From positions 1 through 64,000 of the forward strand of contig AYSC01000008.1 in assembly GCA_000503195.1 (NCBI GenBank): a stretch of 64,000 nt of DNA, written 5' to 3'. The position numbers were made by a program, and so were the translations under genes. The stretch's first letter is position 1, and every line of letters begins with the position of its first letter. The stretch comes from Blastomonas sp. CACIA14H2. Lineage in GTDB: Bacteria; Pseudomonadota; Alphaproteobacteria; Sphingomonadales; Sphingomonadaceae. The notes beneath the pieces are model-generated. The model searched no databases, was not told the DNA's origin, and was given only the letters and a program-made list of their open reading frames with translations. Positions 56,001-60,079 of this stretch are shown piece by piece.

Positions 56001-56535
56001 CGATCTCACCGCCGTGCGCAACATCGCGCTGCCGGGCTTTGCCGAGACCAACCGGGGCCGGGGCGACGGCCGCGCGGTGCAGGGCTTTGCGGAGCTCAGC
56101 TATGCGATCGAGGCAGGCAATGCGACCTATCGTCCGTTCGCCAGCGTCGCGGTGGGCGAGTTCAAGCTGGATGCGCTGACCGAGACCGGCGGCGCGGCAG
56201 CGCTGGCGGTGCGTCGCCAGAGCTATCGCAGCGGGTCGGTGACGGTCGGTGCCGATGGCACGGTGCGCATGGGCAGGGTCAACCTCTCGGGCACGCTGGC
56301 CGGCCGGTTCCAGGTCGGCGATCGCGATCCGGCCGCGCAGATCGCGCTCGCCGCTGCGCCCGCCCAGGCCTTCACCATCCGCGGCGTCCAGCTCGACAGC
56401 TTCGCGCTGGCGGCAACGCTCGATGCCACGGTGAAGCTGACCGACGGGGCCGACCTGTCGCTGGGCTATACCGGCCTGATCGGCAAGGACACGGCCGACC
56501 ACGGCGCCCGCGCGACGCTGTCGGTCCGGTTCTGA
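35053..56535 (+). CDS. Giant autotransporter adhesin-like protein (7,160 residues)
   Basis: A single intact frame of 21.5 kb. Residues 1-53 are an extended signal region (RRHGLFSTTALIPAIAALAG, then KAQAQ). From about residue 150 to 6,670 there are passenger beta-strand repeats of the autotransporter-associated type, such as LTKTGTGTLTLSGANSYTG and GTLQIGEGGTTGSLG. A middle block (about 3,640-6,130) has units near 160 residues. Residues about 6,133-6,345 are an Ala-rich insert. The C-terminal barrel starts near residue 6,883 (GAGAWGQVFGTWGDG) and ends in Phe (ATLSVRF), as type Va autotransporters do. It is a surface beta-helix, probably for adhesion or aggregation. Most known family members are far shorter. 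Confidence 0.95.
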   Translation: MQSIRNRGASRAECRDRPIPRRHGLFSTTALIPAIAALAGGAMMVAPGKAQAQTAVTSGAVANGFGDNTLCLDPSLDLCPIDLGANDDTAPVTVTSFATANAGRSLLIGGGENGAQAANPDANGDYVFNGVLNSAGIVLNKPVTIFQATGPSSFQEGAITETGGARAIRKTGDATLFFSCSGPCQTNTYSGGTFVDAGVLTWNRDNAFGAAGTSVTIADGAGVRFTANSFSSDRPFNLTGGTALLLVDSVITGQLTGLISGAGGLNKLGLGTLVLTGNSNSYQGGTSVTQGTLQVSSDGNLGAASGGVTFNGGTLSTTTSFATSRTVTLLSGAGGIAPGAGTTLTLNGSVTGVGTLNHTGAGTLILAGNTNYSGGTFINSGTLEVRDGSSLSTGNVANDGALLFNYANPVTIANIIGGAGTLTKTGAGTLTLAASSNYTGVTTVSQGVLAISNPAALGTSAGGTTVASGGTLHLMGTATVEPVTLNGGGLTFQGANNSINGLTLGANSTISSIDTTNGVQMNVNGTISLGSNTLTVDGRGRVSLNGNISGTGGLTVSKSIFTALDLSGNNNFSGELRINTGSVLLNGGSAIGDTAPVYINSGGDLLVNASETIGSLAGDFVGALVRRSVAGNAVLTIGGNNTSTLYAGLITHNQGFGALGITKIGSGTLTLTGNNDYQGDTTISAGTLKIGNNGTTGFFGVGNIILNGGTLSISRSNFMGIGNIISGSGTVEIDGDGVIQLSGSSTYMGQTFIRKGSVIIENNNSLGSATSGTSVAAGATLALQAGISGLNDTLVLAGTGVGGAGALRNLSSNNTHLNTIFFTGDTLITSDAGQLDLAGPLQGSVISSVTFGGAGTVSLRGQILGGLSGLTKTGSGTLILGTGFSPSSYSAGLNLAQGTLSVQTNLGAGFGTIRTTGSVIDYLGGVTSAAPVEVNSNTTQLQVLSGTATLSGIISELNGPRPIEKIGAGQLNLTAANSYTGATTITAGTLSIGNGGTTGSIASNSIINNAALVFNRSDTLTYGGAISGSGTLTKNGSGTLNLTGSNSYAGTTTIANGTLQIGADGAGSTSGSLGTGQVVNNATLRFNRADDITVTNSLIGSGSLVLTGAGTVTLTGTKSYTGATQINGGTLVLGGSTPYNGAGALTVNGGNLTLGVGATFASVTQSNSTVSLGSQTLNLFSGNYTLNGGSITGTGTIDFNNSGLAVNINSASASIASGVTITSTLGFNSAVNVTVSSDFSLLPTIAGANTRLALSNNGGGTITVSGNNSFGGGTTLFGGTLAVASNTALGTGGLGLAGNAILVSSGTGDRSISNAISLNGSLISIGNPNAGTSFTLGGAIDGANGFAKTGAGTLILTGANTYSGGTTISAGTLQIGSGALGGSLGSGGVTVSSGATLRSDSSANITIAGALAGSGALVQAGSGRTSLNVAANGYSGTAQILAGTLELGTATSLGTGGIELRGGSLHLASGGSYSNAVQAFTADGNVVSTAASTTATLTGRFGGAGTLRLAPGTGSFLDIQPNALSVGVNSRIIVQSGTVRAQNTGLGTLVVQPTVLTQVDAGATLDFLNRATTITSLSGAGTILNAGNTTTLISANFSGAFNGAQSLVTTGAVTLSGNSGYTGTTTVQSGTLNITNAGALGTSASGTTVNSGGTLLITGSSPTLLLADALTISGTGNGGIGAVRVEPNASPGNQGVNLTGGVTLAADATITVTDRIALSFNTGGIALGSSTLTFASEGTGNSSTFVNSAISGTGGLTKTGAGVLNLNGTNTFTGPVNLNGGTLTLTGSTAVANTVAVIQAAGTRLDVVNGEAIGSLAGAGIVTLGNGTVLTTGINNSSTTYTGNISGNGSLIKDGPGTFTLAGSNTFAGPLTTVMNGTLALQGGSALSDTQNVFVDALGTLRLEAGETIGGIAGTGSIVLATTGPLVVNAEQNQSFGGIISQSGATGSFTKRGAATQTITAAQTFTGQTSVEAGILVLSGVGALASTAISTSAGGTLNTDGGALASNAVIGHSGILTMSGSETIGSISGSGAINLNNATLTTGNASDATLSGIIAGTNGALVKTGTGTLTLSGANTYGGGTTINAGTLALNQVAGGIIGAAGSGQITIESDGNLLSNVTGTLANRFRITSSTNASIGAASGTTLTLTGDQFVTSAPLTLTFGSSTATGTIDLAMPSGVTIVSGMRTTIAGGTVRTSNRFAADVFSFASGGTTIGTSAASAALDVNGLSFNLVNLGGNASGTLTNLGSQAATTTINSASASTFAGTITNGASALNLTKFGNATLTLTGSNSYSGITNILRGTLQIGEGGTTGTLGTGAVTLDALGNLTFNRSNDLVASNVISGAGTLTKLGAGTLSLTGANTLSGAVTITNGTLQIGDGGTSGSLGSGAVTNNATLAINLASDITLAQAITGTGALRKLGSGVATITSNLALGSATVEAGTLALSGTNSFTGGITVAGGTLRLLSANAAGGATGLIRTTGSVVDYADGIDMTTPIVLNSNTTQLQVLTGSATQSGVISEQDGVRPLEKIGAGTLTLSATNSYSGGTTISAGRLNITSNANLGAIAGGITIGNAVLGTTGLITSARAVSLTGAAGIDVSNSILTLTGAVTGAGSLTKTGNGQLVLTANNSYAGTTTISGSGGLTVGAGGTTGTLGAGNITVNSGSFLAFSRSDAFTVANVISGQGNLGKQSSGTLTLSGANTFTGGLAIGAGTVALASTNAGVINAAGTGNITFSSNTMLRTDVSGSLGNNLFFGNGSSTVAAATGTTLRLASNVLSFEAGAGSPLNLGTASATGTIELAPVSVLVGAQVNPININGGTLRLANAGAFTLLNGTNGVFVNGATLGADVAGTLTKVLTVGASGGTIDVAAASLTLQGTNAYNGMLTKTGTGELRLTGAGTGSGTVQLNAGTLALLASNAGWGTGTLQMATGTTLRLGLPSPATLANNIVLGEGAGSTIMASSTTFSGVLSGGALTIASGLGADGPSVVRLTGSNTYGATTIGAGNTLLIGTVGNSGTLGTGNVTVNTGATLRFEGNSNSVANVISGAGRLVRDGLGMTTLTGANSYAGGTVISGGGIEIGHASALGSGGLTMSGTTSLTTLAGISASVTGLNIGNFANVSLSAASGQTLSLGGTLDLSNFANSLVFGTTTRTGTVAIGFAPAPGPVSSASIRVDAGTLRLAAASDAFLLRASGGLTVGSLGTLDLNGFAGGGANLTGAGAIINSSMAGAQFEASQSAATTFTGTIGGGTGAISLVKSGTGALTLTGANSYTGTTSITGGSLQIGEGGTTGSLGTGNVSIAGGAQLLLNRSDALTLANVFSGAGTIQKNLGSTLTLTGSNTNESAFTGTVNVNGGTLLVNGILGDLTNRAATVNIASGAALGGAGTIQGNVVVANGGILSPGNSPAAQTIAGNLTLSDSSVLNFELAQPGVVGGGINDLINVGGNLVLDGTLNVTALDGFSAGFYRLFNYGGTLTNNTLNLGTLPLGFTSSILTDIAGQVNILFNLGGQTVQYWDGTDLTGANATVNGDGGAGSWTSTATNWTNPTGFAVNSAWSGQAGVFAGAAGGAIGITGSQAFQELRFLTDGYVLSAADPTGGLATTGGFSIINVNSGISARVNAPITGTAGLTKSGSGTLTLAGANSYAGLTTISGGTLSLLGGGTIAGAVQNNATLTHAGTINGLVTNNGTLTSTGTLAGGLTNNAGATANVAGALGGNAITNSGTLTFTGATTGIGAVTQNAGGVLTTASVATSFGSLAGTGSVVLGAGGLSVGSNNASTSFAGVLSGAGGLTKAGTGTFTLSGANSHTGLTSVGSGTLALSSGGTLAGAVQNNAAFTNAGAVAGLVTNTGTLVSTGTLSGGLVNNGGATANIAGTLTGAVTNSGAITLTGTTTGIGAVTSTGGTLNLAGFSTAIGSLSGTGAVELGAGTLTTGSDNASTTFSGVISGTGALTKTGTGTLTLSGPNSFTGLTTVGQGSLSIDASGSLAGTALNNASLVNAGSIAGLVTNSGTLTSTGTLGGGLANNASATALVRGTINGPVSNSGTITLTGATSGNAAMTQTATGAFNLAGFGATIGSLAGSGAVQLGSGTLTLGGANTSTDFAGVISGSGALIKTGTATQTLSGANTFTGLTSINQGSIFLASGASLAGPVQNNATFINSGSVAGQVTNAGTLISAGTLAGGLVNAAGATASLANTVNGAITNSGTITLTAGLSGSPSFTQNTGASLNLAGFNATLGSIAGNGAIQLGSGALTTGGTNASTSFDGIISGSGTFNKAGTGTLTLGGSNTAEANFTGTVNVNAGALILNGRFGDVVANTANLSLASGATLGGSGSFLGNLSLGAGAILAPGNSPATINIGGNLLLDSASVLNFELAQAGVVGGGINDLINVGGNLTLDGTLNVAALTGFGEGIYRLINYGGTLTDNGLLLGTRPDGFTSSIITNVAGQVSVQFTLGVPTVLYWDGTDTMAASSAVNGNGGSGTWNSTSTNWTSAPGFSTAFPWNSQTGVFAGAAGGTVQVSGIQAFQQLRFETGGYVLNAAPGGGALATTGGTSIIDVSAGLGATINTGIQGPGGLTKAGTGTLTLGGTNRYTGVTSIAAGTLALGSGGTIAGTVDNNATFTNAGTVSGQVTNRASLTSTGVLNGGLVNAAGATASLAGTVAGAVSNAGTITLTGATSMTGALTQTGGSFNLAGFNASVGSLAGSGSVQLGSGTLTIGGSLTTAFSGSISGTGNLVKTGLAQVMLSGANTFTGLTTVSAGALNIGTTGSLAGAVLNNASLSNSGTISGLVTNSGNLFSPGALNGGLTNNAGATAIVISQLNGPVTNAGELNINGPIVSNSALNQLSTGRLFVAPFISASFGSLSGSGTVGIGSTSLNNSTLTLGSNNASTSFTGTFFGGGNLVKTGTGILTLGGNIGHTGLTTVNAGGLVLAAGSTMAGAVQNNALFSNAGTIAGLVTNNALLTSTGALSGGLVNTATGIANLSGVLNGAISNAGMVRLSGFTSGNVAFNQQGTGVFDLAGSSASIGSLAGSGSVQLSSGTLLLGRSNASTSFAGVISGSGGIEKEGTGTFTLTGANSFTGRALVSGGTLALASGASLAGSVTNNAVFTNAGTVAGGVINSGTLVSTGALNGGLVNNAGATASLSGAFSGNLINRGTVNLTGTTTGIGELSLATGAVFNLGGFATTIGNLTGGGGTVALGSATLTLGSGTGSQTFDGTITGSGGLTKVSASTFSLSGAQSYTGLTTVNGGTFILGSNGSLAGAVLNNATVSSNGSIAGLVTNNGRLISTGTLAGGLVNAAGATANVRGTLAGSVANAGTITLTGAITGIGAVTQEATGTFDLAGFGTSIGSLAGSGSVALGDGTLTTGGDNSSTTFAGVISGNGALTKTGTGTFVLTGANSYAGLTTVSQGVLSVRNNASLGSNAAGTTVDAGAALELQGGVTITGEALTINGTGVNGAGALRNVADNNIWAGTVTLGSDSLITADAGRLDIDLLAGTSQALTTGGAGLIGLANANTAGALTVTGGNLALFGSGNFAGGVNVNAGNLFLQGGSSVNDAAAVTLGTGNLIVAVSETIGSLAGAGGTVQIDAGQTLTLGGNDASTEFAGVIFNTGNLAKQGSGTFTVTGLLAQTGTTAITGGTLLSGAANIWQGNGLVTIGTGGTLDLGGFDQSIAAISLTGGTLANGALTGSISSSGGTIRDLTGAANALTANGGTTTLTGAGSFAQGVTLAGGDVALQGAGASIADTALVTVNTGTLFVNVGETIGALAGSGGRVQIAQGQTLTTGGSNAGTAYAGVLAGNGALVKTGTGTFTLSGANTLTGAVTVNAGVLALATGGSLAGAVQNAAGFSNAGTVAGLATNTGTLISTGVLNGGLVNSGSAGLSGQLNGTVTNSGIIQLQGPLSGITGFSQTGTGTFDLAGFSTAIGSLSGAGNVLLGSATLTLGGSNASTSFGGTIGGTGGLTKVGTGGFTLTSGQLYTGLTTVNGGLLTVATGAGLSGSVLNNASFASSGLILGSLTNNGTATLSGQINGTVANNAAIALGGQLVVLGRFTQNAGGSLNLAGFNAGLGSLAGTGSIALGSGTLVVGSDNSSSLFLGVISGSGGLQKIGTGTFTLTGINSYTGLTLVNGGTLVIGEDASVGGTTSGIAAMVAAPSVLAAPVANTASTPIAAEQASMPAAVTSLAAEQASMPAAVTALAAETASAVSASLASRAGMMVDNGSISGGPTPASLTSSAERLPLAGGVSSGPERVDLFGDPASGAVAADLPVVTLGEASQTLAAATTATTATAPAVGRLGLVSDLSNGMGAARLDGALLGGAESASPVAASLVDPIAPAASAGETAFAGPLSTAAIAGSVLNNANLINNGTILGQLVNSAGAIAINNGVIRGLVTNAGTFTSTGTLSGGLSNSGTARISGTLTGDVLNSGSITLTGITSGIAVFQQAATGSLDLAGFDTTLGVLSGAGTITLGSARLTTGTNGVNSLYSGVISGTGALTKMGTGGLILDGENIYTGGTTIAGGTLQLGNGGTTGSIIGPVLNNGTLIVNRSNAYTFAGVISGSGAFVQAGSGTTTLTGANSYSGGTLISAGRLIGSTVSLQGLIQNDAALEFAQAANGVFAGRIGGTGLLDKSGAGLLELTGDNSALRGATTVRAGELRVTGSLAGSAATVLSGATLSGTGTVGGLVARSGSVVSPGAGGLGMLGVNGAIQLQQGSTLRLQIQAPNGSDMLIGNGTMQLGGTAAITNLGGTYAFNSNYLLLQASGGRTGTFDAVTGFGEFGILYRPELVYTANQVLLRMAPNLLANILGNTPLTANQRSVVSRIDAAVTAGYNPQPLFNVYALPNAQQPNAFDQLSGEVYATMAGVGIEQERLVREAVLGRINTVAATARQTPEWGNGAGAWGQVFGTWGDGERDGNAARYESDRQGFITGIDYGNANSEGSWRIGAFGVHMTSKVSVDARGSRAEVEQTGGGLYAGVHSGGVSVGMGASVTGVDLTAVRNIALPGFAETNRGRGDGRAVQGFAELSYAIEAGNATYRPFASVAVGEFKLDALTETGGAAALAVRRQSYRSGSVTVGADGTVRMGRVNLSGTLAGRFQVGDRDPAAQIALAAAPAQAFTIRGVQLDSFALAATLDATVKLTDGADLSLGYTGLIGKDTADHGARATLSVRF
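35830..45060 (+). repeat. Short beta-helix repeats of the autotransporter, first block
   Basis: Dozens of imperfect copies of a 30-90-residue unit built around G(S/T)GTLTLTGANSYTGxTTIxxGTLQIG. The coding DNA is correspondingly repetitive (GGCACGCTGAC and related words), but units differ in length and order, so it is an older, degenerate array than the block after 45.9 kb. Confidence 0.85.
45060..45910 (+). repeat. Domain-terminal module, copy 1
   Basis: Segment with LGGAGTIQGNVVVANGGILS, PGNSPAAQT, VLNFELAQPGVVGGGINDLI, a YWDGTDL motif and TATNWTNP. A second copy is at 47890-48750. SPGNSP segments normally lie just before the barrel of an autotransporter. Confidence 0.8.
45961..53450 (+). 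repeat. Higher-order repeat block of about 160-residue units
   Basis: Anchored on the SYTGLTTV-type motif, successive units start at about 45961, 46447, 46927, 47410, then 48796, 49273, 49771, 50257, 50742, 51226, and 52480, 52957, 53386. Spacing is mostly 477-498 bp. Each unit reads: motif, xLAGAVxNNAxxxNAGxVAGL, GALxGGLVNxAGATA, LTGxTTGIGAxTQ, AGFxTxIGSLAGSG, ASTxFxGVISGxGALTKTG. The even period suggests expansion by duplication. Confidence 0.85.
47890..48750 (+). repeat. Domain-terminal module, copy 2
   Basis: The same order of motifs as copy 1: LGGSGSFLGNLSLGAGAILA, PGNSPATI, VLNFELAQAGVVGGGINDLI, YWDGTDT and STNWTSAP. It is placed inside the 160-residue repeat block, interrupting it. 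Confidence 0.8.
53451..54085 (+). other. Ala-rich insert in the autotransporter passenger
   Basis: About 211 residues without beta-helix motifs, rich in Ala, Ser, Val and Pro, with a short tandem repeat AAEQASMPAAVTSL / AAEQASMPAAVTAL / AAETAS. It enters after IGEDASV and leaves before AGSVLNNAN, exactly inside the ASLAGSVLNN strand of a repeat unit, so the helix could continue around it. Confidence 0.75.
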
Positions 56536-56548
56536 TCGCGAGGCCACA

Positions 56549-56590
56549 GACCGCCGAAGCCTGGGGCAGTTCCCTCAGGCTTCGGCGGTC
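56549..56590. terminator. Hairpin between the autotransporter and the convergent ThuA-like gene
   Basis: Arms GACCGCCGAAGCCTGGGG and its near-complement with one bulge, 14 bp past the autotransporter stop; no T-tract. It is placed to end transcription on both strands. Confidence 0.7.
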
Positions 56591-56632
56591 CGTGCGGGTG
56601 GTTGCTTATGCGTGCGGCGGCGGAGGTGCCCG

Positions 56633-57748
56633 TCAGTTGCAGGCCTTGCGTTCGGTCGCGGCCCAGCCGATCGCCGCCTCGAGCATCGCGACATTCTGCG
56701 GCTGCGCATAGGTTTCGGCGGCATGGCCGATCGCGGAATAGAAGATCCGCCCCCTGCCGATGCAGTGCGTCCAGGCGATGGGGTGGTCGCCCATGCGCAG
56801 ATCCTCGCCCTTGATGCCGACCGGGCTGTAGGTGCTCTCGTCGAGCGTCAGCAGCACCCTCGCCCCGATCCGCCGGGGATTGGTGCCGAAACTGTACCAC
56901 TCGTCGGTCATCCGCCATTCCGCCGGCAGCGCCTTGGCGAGCGGGTGATCGGGATCGACCGCGATCCGCGCTTCCTGCAGCTGCGGGTTCATCGGATGGC
57001 CGATGAAGCGCGCGCCGAGCAGGTCATCGGCATACCAGTCCCAGAACCAGGCGGGGTCGCCCGCCGATCCGTGGATGCCGACGAAACCGCCGCCGCGCTG
57101 CAGGAACGCCTTGAACGCCTTGCGCTGCGCCAAGGTCAGCACATCGCCCGAGATATTGTTCCAGATGACGCCATCGAACTGGCCCAGCGTCTTCGCGTTG
57201 AAGGCCCCGGCCTTGTCGGTTGCGACGATATGCCAGCGCTTGCGCTCGGCCATGGCAAGGAACGCGGCATGAGCGGCATTGACCGAGGGCGTGTCCTTGA
57301 AGCCGATGACCTTCTCGAACAGCAGCAGCCGCGGCTTGCCATCGCGGGGCAGGGCGATGGCCGGGCGGTCATTGTCGTAGCGCTGGCAGCGCTTGACCTT
57401 GTCCTCGGCAGTGACCGGCAGCGCGCGCAGCTGCGCATCGAGCGGGGCGATGGCGGAATCGGGCACGCCGACAAAGCTGGCGAACTTCGCGACAGTCAGG
57501 ATCGCCGCGAAGGTCGGCGGGGTGGTGCCGGTAAAGGCAGGTGGGGTCTTGTCAAAATCCCGACCCGTAGCCGCCTGGGTCAGCCTGCGCGCCTCGGGAT
57601 TGAGCAGCACGTCGATCAGCGGGCTTTCGACCGAAAGGGGCCTGTCGCGCAGCGGGCAGTCGGTGACGGACTGCGCGTTTACCTGGCCGGGCAAGGCGAT
57701 CGCAAGTGCGGCCAGCGCGAGCGTACGGAGCATCGACAATCGCTTCAC
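56633..57748 (-). CDS. Exported ThuA-like protein, copy 2
   Basis: 371 residues from a GTG that overlaps the GMC stop (GTGA) and has AAGGAAA 10 bp upstream; an ATG five codons later is the alternative. The signal peptide is LRTLALAALAIALPGQVNAQ. The ThuA core is in RLLLFEKVIGFKDTPSVNA, GVIWNNISGDVLT, GGGFVGIHGSAGD and IAWTHCIGRGRIFYSAIGH. There is an N-terminal extra of about 120 residues relative to the copy at 21140-22075. It is the last gene of the second GMC dehydrogenase operon, repeating the association of ThuA with glycoside oxidation. The exact reaction is not known. Confidence 0.88.
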   Translation of the reverse strand: MKRLSMLRTLALAALAIALPGQVNAQSVTDCPLRDRPLSVESPLIDVLLNPEARRLTQAATGRDFDKTPPAFTGTTPPTFAAILTVAKFASFVGVPDSAIAPLDAQLRALPVTAEDKVKRCQRYDNDRPAIALPRDGKPRLLLFEKVIGFKDTPSVNAAHAAFLAMAERKRWHIVATDKAGAFNAKTLGQFDGVIWNNISGDVLTLAQRKAFKAFLQRGGGFVGIHGSAGDPAWFWDWYADDLLGARFIGHPMNPQLQEARIAVDPDHPLAKALPAEWRMTDEWYSFGTNPRRIGARVLLTLDESTYSPVGIKGEDLRMGDHPIAWTHCIGRGRIFYSAIGHAAETYAQPQNVAMLEAAIGWAATERKACN

Positions 57749-59442
57749 AGCACGTTTTCCTTCATCAGCCCGACCGCATGATCCGCCGCGCGCGCGGACA
57801 GCGCCATATAGGTGAGCGAGGGGTTCTGGCATCCCGACGAGGCCATCGCGGCGCCGTCGGTAATGAACAGATTGGGCACTTCGTGCGCCTGGTTGAAGGC
57901 GTTGAGCACCGAGGTGGAAGGATCGCGCCCCATGCGCGCGGTGCCCATCTCGTGGATGCCGAGGCCCGGCTTGCCCGGCTCGGGCGACTGCATCACCACC
58001 TTGGCACCGGCGGCCTCGAGCATCGCCTTCGCATCGGCCTGGATATGCTGGATCATCGCCTTCTCGTTCGGCCCATGCGCACAATCGATATGCGGGATCG
58101 GCAGGCCCCATTTGTCCTTGCGCGAGGGGTGTAGCGTCACCCGGTTCTCCGGATTGGGCAGCATCTCGCCAAAGCCGCCGAGAAAGGCGGTCCATGGCCC
58201 GATGGTGTGCGCGCGCTGCTTGATCTCCGCGCCCAGCACGCCGGGCTGCAGCGCCGCCCCGCGCCAGCCTGCACGCGAGACGCCGCCCTGATAGCCATAG
58301 CCGCGCACGAAGCCCTCGCCCGGCTCGGTGACGTTGCGGAAGCGCGGGATGTACAGCCCCGTCGGGCGACGACCGCGATAATAGCGGTCCTCCGGTCCCG
58401 GGAACATCGCGATGGTGATCAGCGCGTACACATGGTCCATCAGGTTGCGCCCGACCTGGTCCGAGCCGTTGGCGAGCCCGCGCGGGAACGCTTCGGACGC
58501 CGAATTGAGCAGCACCTGCGCGGTGCCGATGGTCGAGGCGTTGAGGAAGATGATCCGCGCCTGATAGGTGCGGCCTTCCTTCGTCTTCGCATCGATCACG
58601 CGCACCCCGGTCGCCCTGCCGGTCCTGGGGTCGTGCTCGATCGAATGGACGATGGCGTCGGTGACGATGGTCAGGTTGCCGGTGCGCTTCGCTGCGGGCA
58701 GCGAGGAGGTGAGGCTCGAATGCATCGCGCCGAAGCTGCAGCCGCGCTCGCAGATCGAACGGTTCTGGCAGCTGGCGCGGCCCAGTTCCTCGTGGTGCGG
58801 CTGCGCGACCGAGAGGTTGGCGGTGCGCCCCGAGATCACCTTTCGCCCGGCAAAGCGCTGCTCGACCGCCGCCTTGAACTGCTTTTCGGCATCGTTGAGC
58901 TCGAACGCGGGCAGGAATTCGCCGTCGGGAAGCTGCGGCAGGCCTTCCTTCGATCCGGCCACGCCGATGAAGCGCTCGACATGATCGTACCATGGGGCAA
59001 GATCGGCATAGCGGATCGGCCAGTCGGTACCGTGCCCATCCTTGGCATTGGCCTCGAAATCCATTTCGGACAGGCGATAGCTCTGCCGTCCCCACATCAC
59101 CGAACGCCCGCCGAGATGATCGCCGCGGATCCAGGTGAATGGCTTGTCCTCGCGCGTCGAATAGGGCTGTTCGCTGTCCTTCGGCCAGAATTTCCTGGTC
59201 GCCTCGCTGAACGCATAGCACTGGCTCTGCACCGGATAATCGCGCGCGACCTCGTCCTCGGGTACCTGCATGTTGTTGGGGAATTCCCAGGGCATCTGGT
59301 GGTCCATATAATCCTTCGCCGGGTCGATAGCCTTGCCCCGTTCCAGCACCAGAACCTTCAGCCCGCGTTCGCACAGCTCCTTGGCGGCCATCCCGCCGCT
59401 CATGCCCGAACCGATGACGATGGCATCGAATGACATTCGCAT
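57745..59442 (-). CDS. GMC-family sugar dehydrogenase large subunit, copy 2
   Basis: 565 residues (a start two codons in is possible). FAD motif FDAIVIGSGMSGGMAAKELC; second signature LGGRSVMWGRQSYRL; catalytic His497 (GIHEMGTARMG) and Asn540 (SGCQNPSLTYMA). The cysteines of CQNRSICERGC match those of the large subunit at 28157-29836, to which it is clearly paralogous over its full length. It needs the Tat-type small subunit encoded 9 bp upstream for export. No cytochrome c gene is adjacent. The likely role is oxidation of a sugar ring hydroxyl, perhaps C3 of a desulfated glycoside, in the periplasm (inference). Confidence 0.9.
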   Translation of the reverse strand: MRMSFDAIVIGSGMSGGMAAKELCERGLKVLVLERGKAIDPAKDYMDHQMPWEFPNNMQVPEDEVARDYPVQSQCYAFSEATRKFWPKDSEQPYSTREDKPFTWIRGDHLGGRSVMWGRQSYRLSEMDFEANAKDGHGTDWPIRYADLAPWYDHVERFIGVAGSKEGLPQLPDGEFLPAFELNDAEKQFKAAVEQRFAGRKVISGRTANLSVAQPHHEELGRASCQNRSICERGCSFGAMHSSLTSSLPAAKRTGNLTIVTDAIVHSIEHDPRTGRATGVRVIDAKTKEGRTYQARIIFLNASTIGTAQVLLNSASEAFPRGLANGSDQVGRNLMDHVYALITIAMFPGPEDRYYRGRRPTGLYIPRFRNVTEPGEGFVRGYGYQGGVSRAGWRGAALQPGVLGAEIKQRAHTIGPWTAFLGGFGEMLPNPENRVTLHPSRKDKWGLPIPHIDCAHGPNEKAMIQHIQADAKAMLEAAGAKVVMQSPEPGKPGLGIHEMGTARMGRDPSTSVLNAFNQAHEVPNLFITDGAAMASSGCQNPSLTYMALSARAADHAVGLMKENVL

Positions 59443-59451
59443 GATCTCCGA

Positions 59452-60066
59452 TCAGAAGGGGCCGAGCGTGGCAAAGGGCCGCATGCCCGGAGTGACCGCG
59501 ATCGAGGGCTGCCATGGGCCGGGCACATGCTCGTAGACCAGTTCCTGGGTCAGCCCGATCTCGCTGCTGAAATAGAGGCCCACGATCAGCTGCTTGAGCG
59601 TGTGGTATCCGACATCGGCGACCGAGACCACCGGCGCGATGAACGTGCCTTTCGGCGCGCCTGTCCTGGGCGGGACGGGTTTGAGCGCAGCGGCCTCGTG
59701 GTCGCGCAGAAAGGCAAGGCGCTCGTCCGGCGACAGCGCCGCGAAATCCTTGCCGGTGGACGCCCGTGCGGCTTGCTCGATGCGGTCGAGCGCGCCGGAC
59801 AGTGCCTCGCGCGTTTCGTCCGATGCCCAGTCGGTGTACATCGCGGCAAGTCGCTTCGGCACCCCTGCCTCTACCGCGCCCGGCGTGTCGGTTGCCGGGA
59901 TGATGGTATCGGCCACCAGATCGAGAAGCTTGAGCTGACCCTCGGTCAGGGTGGTGCGCGCGTCGGATCCGGGCAGATAGCCGCAGCCTGCGACCGCCGT
60001 CGCGCCGAGCAGCGCCATGATGCCGTGCAACGCCACGCGCCGGTCGATTTGAAGCGATAGGTGCAT
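59452..60066 (-). CDS. Gluconate 2-dehydrogenase subunit 3-family protein, lipoprotein-like, copy 2
   Basis: 204 residues. The N-terminus has twin Arg (IDRRVALHGIMALLGATAVA) followed by a lipobox ending in Cys28 (TAVAGC), so it may be a Tat-exported lipoprotein that tethers its GMC partner to a membrane. The body matches the small-subunit family: LKLLDLVADTIIPATDTPGA, ALDRIEQAARASTGKDFAAL, and TLKQLIVGLYFSSEIGLTQE. The copy at 27507-28139 has a Tat signal but no lipobox, a difference in localisation. It leads the operon small subunit-GMC-ThuA. Confidence 0.88.
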   Translation of the reverse strand: MHLSLQIDRRVALHGIMALLGATAVAGCGYLPGSDARTTLTEGQLKLLDLVADTIIPATDTPGAVEAGVPKRLAAMYTDWASDETREALSGALDRIEQAARASTGKDFAALSPDERLAFLRDHEAAALKPVPPRTGAPKGTFIAPVVSVADVGYHTLKQLIVGLYFSSEIGLTQELVYEHVPGPWQPSIAVTPGMRPFATLGPF

Positions 60067-60079
60067 CGTCCTGCTCCTC

